Shown piece by piece: positions 1 to 5,404 of a stretch of 7,881 nt of DNA (the stretch's first letter is position 1; every line of letters starts with the position of its first letter). Location: assembly GCA_001872165.1 (NCBI GenBank), contig MNXK01000013.1, positions 1 to 7,881 of the forward strand. Reading direction: 5' to 3'. The position numbers and the translations under genes were made by a program. The notes beneath the pieces are model-generated. The model was given only the letters and a program-made list of their open reading frames with translations, made no database searches and was not told the origin of the DNA. The stretch is from Anaerolineae bacterium CG2_30_58_95 (GTDB lineage: Bacteria; Chloroflexota; Anaerolineae; Anaerolineales; Villigracilaceae).

Positions 1-1843
1 TCTTAGTCGTCCGGCGCGAAGCATTCGTTGTCCCGGCGTCCGGGATTTGGTAGACCTTTTCGGCGTAGACCTTGCCCCGGTCAGAGAAGAACAGCATGGT
101 CTCCAGTGAACGCGCCGGGATGAGGGTCAGCACTTCGTCTTCTTCTTTCGTGGCGTGACCAGTCACGCCGCGTCCGCCCACGCCCTGCGAACGGTAGGCC
201 GTCGCGGCCACGCGTTTGACGTAGCCCATAGCGGTGATGCTGATCAGGACGGCTTCATCCGGCACCAGGTCCGCTTCGCTCAAGTCTTCGCTGGCATCCG
301 GGGCAATGTGCGTGCGGCGTTCATCGCCATATTTTTCGGACAGTTCACGCATGTCTTCCTTGATAAGCTCCAGGATCTTCTTCGGGTGCGCCAGCAAGTC
401 TTCCAGATGGGCAATCTGTTCTTTGACCTGCTTGTATTCATCCTCGATCTTCTGGCGCTCCAGTGCAGCCAGGCGGCGCAATTGCATGTCCAAGATGGCC
501 TGCGCCTGTAACTCACTCAGCTTGAAGCGCTTTATCAGGCGATCTTTGGCTACCTCGGCATCCGGGGATTCTTTGATGGTCTGGATGACGGTGTCCAGGT
601 TGTTCAGCGCTATCGTCAGGCCTTCAAGGATGTGGGCGCGCGCACGCGCCTTTTCCAGTTCGAACTGTGTGCGGCGGGTGATGACCGTCTGGCGGTGCTC
701 GATGAAAATCAGCAGAGCCTTCTTGAGCGGCAGCAGGTGTGGCTCGTTGCGCCCCGTTTCATCGGCGACCAGGGCCAGCATCTGCACGCCGAACGTGGAT
801 TGCAGCGGCGTGTACTTGTAAAGCTGGTTGAGCACCTTCTTCGGTTGAGCGCCGCGCTTGAGTTCGATGACGATGCTCATGCCGCGCCGGTCGGATTCGT
901 CCCGCAGGTCGGAAATGGCGTCAATCCGCTCATTGCGGGCCAGGTCAGCGATGCGTTCGATCAGGCTGGATTTGTTGACTTGATAGGGAATCTCGGTGAT
1001 GACGATGCGGTGCCGGTTGCCGGACATCTCCTCGACGTGGGCCAGGCCGCGCAGGACGATGCGTCCCCTACCGGACCCGTAGGCCTGGTCAATGCCCTCC
1101 TTGCCGACGATCACCCCCCCGGTCGGGAAATCCGGCCCTGGGATGAACTTCATCAAAAACTCGATTGGGATGTCGTCAATTGTGTCGTAGTTGTTGATGA
1201 GGTAAATAATGGCAGCCGATAGTTCTTTCAGGTTATGGGGGGGGATATTGGTCGCCATGCCGACGGCAATGCCGGACGAGCCATTGAGCAGCAGGTTGGG
1301 CAGGCGGGAAGGGAGGACGGTCGGCTCTTGTAGCGAGCCATCGAAGTTTTCCGTGAAGCCGACCGTGTCTTTTTCGATGTCGGCCAGCATCTCCTCGGCC
1401 ATCTTGTGCAGGCGCGCCTCGGTGTAGCGCATGGCGGCCGGGGCGTCGCCGTCCACCGAGCCGAAGTTGCCCTGCCCATCTACCAACATGTAACGCATCG
1501 AGAAATCCTGTGCCATGCGCGCCATGGCCTCGTAGACCGCCGAGTCGCCGTGCGGGTGATATTTGCCCAGCACCTCGCCCACGATACGAGCTGACTTCTT
1601 ATAAGCGGAGTTCGAGCGGATGCCCATATCGTGCATGGCGTACAGGATGCGCCGGTGGACGGGCTTGAGTCCGTCGCGCGCATCCGGCAGGGCGCGGGCG
1701 ACGATGACGGACATGGCGTAATCCAGATACGCGCTGCGCATCTGGTCGTCAATATCTACTTGTTCGACGGTGCCGATGATTTGCTTGAGCGGAGCATTCG
1801 TTGTCACGGGTTCCAGGGTCTGGCCGGTGGGTTCGGGTTCCAT
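1..1843 (-). CDS. gyrA: DNA gyrase subunit A (partial, C-terminal end cut by window edge)
   Basis: Breakage-reunion subunit of the type IIA topoisomerase that, with GyrB, passes one duplex through a double-strand break and introduces negative supercoils. 614 codons are readable without a stop. The family core is clear: an N-terminal segment [20 protein letters not shown] (33-52), then [17 protein letters not shown] (96-112) and AAMRYTEAR (136-144). Tyr140 is the active-site tyrosine (E. coli Tyr122). Quinolone-determining positions are Ser101 and Glu105 (E. coli 83 and 87), the usual susceptible-type pair. The coiled-coil region and first C-terminal blades follow ([10 protein letters not shown]). 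The GyrA box reads QGVGGRG (553-559) instead of Q(K/R)RGG(K/R)G. The start is the ATG at 1843, with AAAGGA (1850-1855) six bases upstream. The missing part is the rest of the DNA-wrapping C-terminal domain. ParC is the alternative; the GyrA-like register up to the box favours GyrA. Confidence 0.95.
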   Translation of the reverse strand, partial: MEPEPTGQTLEPVTTNAPLKQIIGTVEQVDIDDQMRSAYLDYAMSVIVARALPDARDGLKPVHRRILYAMHDMGIRSNSAYKKSARIVGEVLGKYHPHGDSAVYEAMARMAQDFSMRYMLVDGQGNFGSVDGDAPAAMRYTEARLHKMAEEMLADIEKDTVGFTENFDGSLQEPTVLPSRLPNLLLNGSSGIAVGMATNIPPHNLKELSAAIIYLINNYDTIDDIPIEFLMKFIPGPDFPTGGVIVGKEGIDQAYGSGRGRIVLRGLAHVEEMSGNRHRIVITEIPYQVNKSSLIERIADLARNERIDAISDLRDESDRRGMSIVIELKRGAQPKKVLNQLYKYTPLQSTFGVQMLALVADETGRNEPHLLPLKKALLIFIEHRQTVITRRTQFELEKARARAHILEGLTIALNNLDTVIQTIKESPDAEVAKDRLIKRFKLSELQAQAILDMQLRRLAALERQKIEDEYKQVKEQIAHLEDLLAHPKKILELIKEDMRELSEKYGDERRTHIAPDASEDLSEADLVPDEAVLISITAMGYVKRVAATAYRSQGVGGRGVTGHATKEEDEVLTLIPARSLETMLFFSDRGKVYAEKVYQIPDAGTTNASRRTTK

Positions 1844-1856
1844 AAAATTTCCTTTA

Positions 1857-1931
1857 ACCACGAAGGGCACGAAGGAACCCCTTTGCCTGCACTTGCGCAG
1901 GTACAAGTGTGATCCTTTGTGTCCGTAGTGT
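1857..1931. repeat. Imperfect inverted repeat with nested hairpin in the gyrA leader
   Basis: The left arm ACCACGAAGGGCACGAAGGA (1857-1876) is matched, with a few mismatches and a one-base gap, by TCCTTTGTGTCCGTAGTGT (1913-1931) in inverse orientation. Between the arms, CCTGC/GCAGG (1886-1890/1897-1901) and the alternative CACTTG/CAAGTG (1890-1895/1904-1909) can form inner stems. ACCACGAAG-NNCACGAAG is a dispersed intergenic repeat that I recognise from many environmental bacterial genomes, where it is often mistranslated as an NHEGHEG peptide. Here it lies between the gyrA -10 box and its ribosome binding site, so it would be transcribed into the gyrA leader. Whether it affects gyrA is unknown. 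Confidence 0.6.
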
Positions 1932-1955
1932 TTGAATGAATGAATGAGCGCAGGG

Positions 1956-1961
1956 ATTATA
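1956..1961 (-). promoter_or_regulatory. Probable -10 box of the gyrA promoter
   Basis: The minus strand reads GGTATAATCCC, a consensus TATAAT about 113 bases upstream of the gyrA start. No good -35 is visible 16-18 bases further upstream (TGGCGG on the minus strand). It is the mirror image of the tRNA-side -10 box at 2006-2011. Confidence 0.5.
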
Positions 1962-1969
1962 CCGCAGCC

Positions 1970-1997
1970 ATCTGCTATCCGCCATTCGCTATTTGCC
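1970..1997. repeat. Degenerate heptamer tandem repeat, 4 copies
   Basis: Four consecutive 7-mers read ATCTGCT, ATCCGCC, ATTCGCT and ATTTGCC, consensus ATYYGCY. They occupy the space between the two divergent -10 boxes, where both -35 regions should lie. They resemble the short tandem heptamer repeats seen in cyanobacterial and other environmental genomes. Confidence 0.6.
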
Positions 1998-2002
1998 GAC
2001 TA

Positions 2003-2011
2003 TGGTATAAT
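2003..2011 (+). promoter_or_regulatory. Extended -10 promoter of tRNA-Pro (and probably the Mg2+ operon)
   Basis: TGGTATAAT is an extended -10 (TGN before a perfect TATAAT). Transcription would start near 2018, about eight bases before the mature tRNA. No good -35 is visible, which extended -10 promoters can tolerate. Because only 11 bases separate the tRNA from the riboswitch, this is also the best candidate promoter for the whole downstream operon. Confidence 0.65.
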
Positions 2012-2025
2012 CTCGCTTGCTTGAT

Positions 2026-2100
2026 CGGGGTGTGGCTCAGTTTGGCTAGAGCACGCGGTTCGGGACCGCGAGGTCGGCGGTTCAAATCCGCCCGCCCCGA
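2026..2100 (+). tRNA. tRNA-Pro, anticodon CGG
   Basis: A complete 75-nt cloverleaf. The acceptor stem CGGGGTG pairs with CGCCCCG (2093-2099, one G-U), with discriminator A2100. The D stem is GCTC/GAGC. The anticodon stem CGCGG/CCGCG (2054-2058/2066-2070) encloses loop TTCGGGA with CGG at 2061-2063. The T stem GGCGG/CCGCC encloses TTCAAAT. C1-G72 with A73 is the bacterial proline-tRNA hallmark. CCA is not encoded and must be added. There is no terminator of its own: the M-box begins 11 bases downstream. Confidence 0.96.
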
Positions 2101-2111
2101 CAGATAAAAAA

Positions 2112-2297
2112 TACCCTCGTTAGGCGAGGCGGCTGTGTGGGACACAGGCCATTGCCCCGAAACGTCGAAAGACGCCAAGGGGTAAACCAGGCTGGGCCGG
2201 CTTAAGGCCCCGCTCAAAGTGGCTGGGAAAGTGGTTGCGCTCTTAGCAACCATGGAAATCCCTACGACGCACAGTGCCAAAGCTCCACCAGGAGGTA
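2112..2297 (+). promoter_or_regulatory. M-box (ykoK leader) Mg2+ riboswitch aptamer
   Basis: Conserved M-box blocks occur in the right order: CGTTAGGCGAGGC (2118-2130), a P2-type hairpin CTGTGTGGGACACAG, CGAAAGACGCCAAGGGGTAAAC in two parts (GACGCCAAGG at 2171-2180, GGTAAACCAG at 2181-2190), a TGGTTGC/GCAACCA hairpin (2232-2238/2246-2252), and CACAGTGCCAAAGCTC (2270-2285). Closing stem P1 can form between TACCCTC (2112-2118) and GAGGTA (2292-2297) with one bulged base. M-boxes are known to fold around several Mg2+ ions and to turn off Mg2+ transporter genes when Mg2+ is plentiful. The downstream genes encode an MgtE-like regulator and an NRAMP-related carrier, which fits. The start so close to the tRNA is unusual. 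Confidence 0.93.
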
Positions 2298-2345
2298 ACC
2301 AACGGCAATTGCCGCCGGTTATGATTGAATGTGTCTGCCTCCTGG
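2288..2345 (+). promoter_or_regulatory. Antiterminator of the M-box expression platform
   Basis: CCAGGAGG (2288-2295), which includes the 3' strand of aptamer stem P1, is the exact reverse complement of CCTCCTGG (2338-2345). Inside this pairing, TAACC/GGTTA (2296-2300/2317-2321) and the self-complementary CGGCAATTGCCG (2303-2314) add further stems. This fold excludes both P1 and the terminator at 2337-2385, so it would be the low-Mg2+ ON state. Assignment of states is inferred from known M-box logic. Confidence 0.75.
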
Positions 2346-2393
2346 ATAATGGTAGGGAACGGCCCTACCATAACTGACAGGAGGCTTCTCTTT
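2337..2393 (+). terminator. M-box controlled intrinsic terminator
   Basis: The lower stem GCCTCCTG/CAGGAGGC (2337-2344/2378-2385) is perfect. A small internal loop follows, then the upper stem ATGGTAGGG/CCCTACCAT (2349-2357/2363-2371) closed by AACGG. A modest T-rich tail TTCTCTTT (2386-2393) follows. The lower 5' strand is the same sequence that the antiterminator uses. The tail is interrupted by C, so termination may be partial. It probably also ends transcripts of the upstream tRNA. Confidence 0.75.
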
Positions 2394-2416
2394 ATCCCCG
2401 TGCCGTGGCCTAAGTT

Positions 2417-2498
2417 CCTATCCGAAAACCTTCCGGAACGCGGACTTTAGTCCGCAATGCAGAGCAGACTGAAGTCTGCATTCCGTTATTCGGATAGG
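2417..2498. repeat. Palindromic repeat element (MITE/REP-like)
   Basis: Outer arms CCTATCCGAA (2417-2426) and TTCGGATAGG (2489-2498) are perfect inverted repeats. Inside are TTCCGGAA (2431-2438) and two hairpins of the same design, GCGGACT-TT-AGTCCGC (2440-2455) and GCAGACT-GA-AGTCTGC (2464-2479). GCGGACT/GCAGACT palindromes are recognisable as dispersed repeats in Chloroflexota and similar genomes. No transposase is encoded, so any mobility would need help in trans. The element sits inside the operon leader, between the first terminator and the leader ORF. Confidence 0.7.
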
Positions 2499-2546
2499 CT
2501 CTAAAAGTCAAATCCAACCTCACGGGTGTAGGAAGGAGGTGATTGC

Positions 2547-2666
2547 ATGGACGCTGATGATAGTTCTCTTAATAACCCTGACACGTTTTGGCGGAAGAAG
2601 GTGCTCTGCTGCTGGCTGTCCTCGCGCGTCTATGTTGTTGCCTCCGTCGGGCCGGCGGGGGATTAG
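2547..2666 (+). CDS. Putative leader peptide, 39 aa, function unknown
   Basis: An ATG at 2547 is preceded by AAGGAGGTGA (2533-2542), a near-perfect complement of the 16S rRNA 3' end, with seven bases between GGAGG and ATG. This is the strongest ribosome binding site in the window, so translation is likely. The peptide starts MDADDSSLNNPD, with four aspartates and one proline in twelve residues, then FWRKKVLCCWLSSR and a short hydrophobic stretch ending VGPAGD. The stop is TAG at 2664-2666, followed at once by two hairpins. I recognise no family. The acid-rich start recalls the Mg2+-monitoring leader peptide MgtL of enterobacteria, whose early acidic and proline residues destabilise ribosomes at low Mg2+; that parallel is inference. 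It could instead be a small protein or a chance ORF. Confidence 0.5.
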   Translation: MDADDSSLNNPDTFWRKKVLCCWLSSRVYVVASVGPAGD

Positions 2667-2706
2667 TGGTAGCCAATGGCTACCATGGTTGCCAAGAACG
2701 CAACCA
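2667..2706 (+). other. Two adjacent hairpins directly after the leader ORF
   Basis: TGGTAGCC-AAT-GGCTACCA (2667-2685) begins at the base after the leader ORF stop. TGGTTGC/GCAACCA (2686-2692/2700-2706) follows with no gap. No T tract follows, so these are not simple terminators. Further weak stems are possible at 2744-2776 (GCCTC/GAGGC or GGCT...AGCC). The stretch 2707-2793 otherwise shows no coding potential. Confidence 0.55.
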
Positions 2707-2793
2707 CCTTAGCAAAAGGATTACCGGATTTTCTTGATAGCACGCCTCACCCGGGCTTTGCTCTGAGAGGCATAGCCTGTAAAGTTTGATGAC

Positions 2794-2825
2794 GCCGCCA
2801 TCCGCTGGTCAGAATGGCGGCTTTT
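2794..2825 (+). terminator. Second intrinsic-type terminator in the leader
   Basis: GCCGCCAT (2794-2801) and ATGGCGGC (2814-2821) form a perfect 8-bp GC-rich stem over a 12-nt loop. TTTT (2822-2825) then GCTG follows. It lies 38 bases before the PRC/MgtE_N gene start, so it must be read through for the operon to be expressed. The short T tract makes efficiency uncertain. TGGCGG inside the leader ORF (2589-2594) repeats part of the 3' arm and could pair with CCGCCA (2795-2800) as a competing fold. Confidence 0.6.
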
Positions 2826-2831
2826 GCTGCC

Positions 2832-2847
2832 TGATTTCTTGAAATCA
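2832..2847. repeat. Short inverted repeat before the operon start
   Basis: TGATTTC-TT-GAAATCA is a perfect 7-bp inverted repeat ending five bases before the ribosome binding site GAGAGG (2852-2857). It could be a small RNA hairpin or a repressor operator. No regulator can be named from it. Confidence 0.35.
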
Positions 2848-2863
2848 TCATGAGAGGTGTCGT

Positions 2864-4102
2864 ATGGCTTTCTTGAGTGAAATGCTCGGCAGACCGGTAA
2901 CCGATATAGACGGCAAATTGATCGGGACGCTGAAAGATGTGATCGCGAAACAGATGCAAGAGTTCCCGCATCCCTTGATCCAGGCTATTCTTGTAAGCAG
3001 AAAGGGCGAGACCCTGACGGTTAATTATTCGGCAGTGGCTTCGCTGATGTCACCGGTCATCACGTTGATGAAGCGCGTGGAAGACCTTCGTCCCTATCTT
3101 GGGCACGAGGAGGATATTTTCTTGAGCCGGGATGTGTTGGATAAGCAGATCATTGATACGGATGGGGCGCGCGTGGTGCGCGTCAACGACGTAGAGCTGA
3201 TGCGGGTGAATGGCACAATCTACGTCGGCAACGTGGACATTGGGGCTGCAGGCATCCTGCGAAGGGTCGGGTTGGCGCGGGCGGCGAGGTGGCTAAAGCT
3301 GCGACCGAACCCGATCTCCTGGAACAATGCCGAGCTGCTACGCCGCGACCAGTCCATGCGCCTGCGTGTGCCTGTTGAAAAGATACACGAGCTGCATCCG
3401 GCCGACGTGGCCGAGATCCTCAGCGACTTGAATAAATTAGAAAGCGGTCAATTCCTGGCCGCGCTGGATGTCGAACACCTGGCCGATGCCCTTGAGGAGA
3501 TCGAGCCTAAATTCCAGGCAAGCCTGATTGAGAGTATGCCCGATGAGAAGGTAGCGGATGTGCTTGAGGAGATGGAACCGGACGAGGCGGCTGACCTGTT
3601 GGCTGATCTACCTAAAGAGCGCAAGGAAGACCTGCTGGCTCTGATGGAGAAGGACGAGGCCGAGGACGTCCGCAAGCTGCTGGCCTACCCGGAGGATTCA
3701 GCCGGCGGAATCATGACCACAGAATATGCCGCCATTTCTCCGAATCTGACGGCAGCGGGCGCTATCAAGGCGCTGCGCGGCATGGCCGATGAAGTCGAGA
3801 CCATGTTCTACGTTTACGTGACCGATGAGGAGGATCATCTTCTTGGCGTGTTTTCGCTGAACAATCTCATCTTTGCCAGTCCGGGAGCGATGGTGAAAGA
3901 CTTTATGGCCGAGCGGGTCATCACCGTCAACCTGACCGACGATCAGGGGACCGTCGCCCAGACCGTCGCCAAGTATGATCTGCTGGCCGTCCCTGTAGTG
4001 GACGAGCAGAACCGCCTGCATGGCATCGTCACGGCTGACGACGCCCTGGATAAATTCATTCCAACTGCCTGGAAGAAACAGCTACCCCGCTTCTACCACT
4101 AG
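2864..4102 (+). CDS. Soluble PRC-barrel / MgtE N-domain / CBS-pair protein
   Basis: 412 residues with no membrane segment, so probably cytosolic. The N-terminal PRC-barrel part (about 6-60) starts LGRPVTDIDGKLIGTLKDV. A second similar unit (about 88-130, LDKQIIDTDGARVVRVNDV) looks like an internal duplication. Residues 175-277 match the helical MgtE N-domain, with HPADVAEIL (179-186 region) and EPDEAADLLADLP (238-250). YPEDSAGGIMTTEY (275-288) opens a CBS pair extending to about 402. In MgtE these two domains bind Mg2+ and close the channel; here the MgtE membrane domain is absent and an NRAMP-related carrier gene follows 18 bases later. The likely role is a Mg2+-sensing partner of that carrier. 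The start is the ATG at 2864 with GAGAGGTG just upstream. Expression is probably governed by the M-box. Confidence 0.9.
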   Translation: MAFLSEMLGRPVTDIDGKLIGTLKDVIAKQMQEFPHPLIQAILVSRKGETLTVNYSAVASLMSPVITLMKRVEDLRPYLGHEEDIFLSRDVLDKQIIDTDGARVVRVNDVELMRVNGTIYVGNVDIGAAGILRRVGLARAARWLKLRPNPISWNNAELLRRDQSMRLRVPVEKIHELHPADVAEILSDLNKLESGQFLAALDVEHLADALEEIEPKFQASLIESMPDEKVADVLEEMEPDEAADLLADLPKERKEDLLALMEKDEAEDVRKLLAYPEDSAGGIMTTEYAAISPNLTAAGAIKALRGMADEVETMFYVYVTDEEDHLLGVFSLNNLIFASPGAMVKDFMAERVITVNLTDDQGTVAQTVAKYDLLAVPVVDEQNRLHGIVTADDALDKFIPTAWKKQLPRFYH

Positions 4103-4120
4103 ACATCGCAGGAGAGAACA

Positions 4121-5404
4121 ATGACCAAGGCCCTCGCTCCCATCAGGCGCGGTTTCTTCTCCCGTTTCTGGAAACAGATATTGATCTTCCTCTCGGTGTT
4201 CGGCCCGGCGACTATCACCGCCATCTCCGATAATGACGCCGGGGGCGTGGCGACCTATTCCATTGCCGGTGCGAAACTCGGATACCCGATCCTTTTTCTG
4301 CTCCTCATCATCACCTTCCTGCTGGGTGTGACCCAGGAAATGGGCATGCGGCTGGCCGTCATCACCCGCAAGGGATTGGCCGATTTGATCCGCGAGAAGT
4401 TCGGCGTCCGCACGGCGCTGTTCATGTTTGGCGCCCTGCTGATTGCCAACCTGGGCGTGCTGATAACCGACCTATCGGCAGTCAAGACGACCAGCCGGAT
4501 GCTGAATCTCCCTGCTGCCCCGGCGGTGCTCGTCATTCTGTTCGTTTCATTTCTTTTTATTGTTTGGGGAAACTACAAGCTGACGCAAGCTATCATGCTG
4601 CTCGCCAGTTTATTCTATGTAACTTACATCGTTTCAGCGATCAAGGCCCAGCCGGACTGGGGTTTGGCGGTCAGTAACTTGTTTTACCCGCACGGTGTCG
4701 AGGTTACACGGCAGTATATGCGTGACTACTTGCTCATCGGTATGGGCGTATTGGGAACCACGATTACACCTTGGGGGCAGTTTTTTATCAGCAGTTTCGC
4801 TTACGATAAGAAGATCGAAAAGGGCAAAGTCAACTACTCTCAAATCGAGACCTACTGGGGCGCGTTCCTGACCGACTTCTTCTCTTTCTTCATGATCGTC
4901 GCCACTGCCGCAACGCTGTTTGTCAACCACATCCCGCTCGAAGCGGGCGAACAGGCTGCGCTGGCGATCAAACCCTTCGCCGGCGAACTGGCTGGCACGT
5001 TGTTTGCGGTCGGCATTCTCAACGCCGGTTTTATGGGCGTGGTCATCGTCTCGCTTTCGACCGCTTATGCTTTCGCCGAGTTCTTCGGCCTCTCCGGCAG
5101 CCTGGACGACTCCTTCAAGAAAAGTAAGACGTTCTATATTCTCTACTTCCTGCAATTGCTCGTCGTTGGCATCCTGGTGATTTTCTCCTCATTGTCTCTG
5201 TTCAAGATCGCGATTGTCACCCAGACAATCAACGCCATCGCATTGCCGCTCGTCTTTTACTACCTGATCAAGTTAACAAATGACCGGCAACTCATGGGCC
5301 ATTTTGCGAACAATAAATTCCAAAAATACTTTGCAATTGCCTGCACTGTGGTCATTGTGATTGCCTCGATTTTCACGGTGGCGGCGTTCTTCTTCAAGGG
5401 TTAG
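4121..5404 (+). CDS. NRAMP-related divalent metal transporter, probably Mg2+ (NRMT type)
   Basis: 427 residues, very hydrophobic, with about 11 predicted membrane segments; an inner-membrane LeuT-fold carrier of the NRAMP family. The first segment carries GPATITAISDNDAGGVATY (28-46): Asp39 aligns with the Asp of the family DPGN motif, but Pro and Asn are replaced by Ala40 and Gly42. Segment 6 reads GTTITPWGQ (212-220), with Thr216 where Mn2+/Fe2+ NRAMPs have the metal-binding Met. Loss of the Asn and Met ligands is expected of NRAMP-related Mg2+ transporters, which bind a more hydrated ion. The M-box and the MgtE-like neighbour point the same way. AGGAGA lies just before ATG 4121, and the 18-base gap to the previous gene indicates an operon. 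The stop overlaps the convergent next gene by four bases. Mn2+ or another divalent metal remains possible. Confidence 0.9.
   Translation: MTKALAPIRRGFFSRFWKQILIFLSVFGPATITAISDNDAGGVATYSIAGAKLGYPILFLLLIITFLLGVTQEMGMRLAVITRKGLADLIREKFGVRTALFMFGALLIANLGVLITDLSAVKTTSRMLNLPAAPAVLVILFVSFLFIVWGNYKLTQAIMLLASLFYVTYIVSAIKAQPDWGLAVSNLFYPHGVEVTRQYMRDYLLIGMGVLGTTITPWGQFFISSFAYDKKIEKGKVNYSQIETYWGAFLTDFFSFFMIVATAATLFVNHIPLEAGEQAALAIKPFAGELAGTLFAVGILNAGFMGVVIVSLSTAYAFAEFFGLSGSLDDSFKKSKTFYILYFLQLLVVGILVIFSSLSLFKIAIVTQTINAIALPLVFYYLIKLTNDRQLMGHFANNKFQKYFAIACTVVIVIASIFTVAAFFFKG

Noticed and set aside
2..45. Possible frameshift near the truncated end of gyrA
   Set aside because: The expected RTxKG element is still recognisable as RRTTK after a short insertion, so the frame appears intact to the window edge.
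155..1912. Several plus-strand open frames, up to 196 codons, across the gyrA region
   Set aside because: They lie antisense to gyrA, which reads continuously with strong family motifs. The frame ending near 1912 includes the NHEGHEG peptide, a known artefact of the ACCACGAAGG repeat.
2081..2108. Possible promoter TTCAAA-16-GATAAA within the tRNA T arm and spacer
   Set aside because: Both hexamers match only 4 of 6 and transcription would begin within or next to riboswitch stem P1. Kept as an alternative to co-transcription, not as a feature.
1975..2280. Minus-strand 101-codon frame over the tRNA and M-box
   Set aside because: It is the antisense translation of the tRNA (LNRRPRGPEPRALAKLSHTP type), a well-known spurious peptide, and it crosses the riboswitch.
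2417..2498. CRISPR-like repeats
   Set aside because: Only two different hairpins with no constant spacing or spacers; better explained as a palindromic repeat element.
2747..2971. Minus-strand 74-codon frame over the second terminator and start of the PRC gene
   Set aside because: No ribosome binding site or family resemblance; it is antisense to a terminator and a convincing gene.
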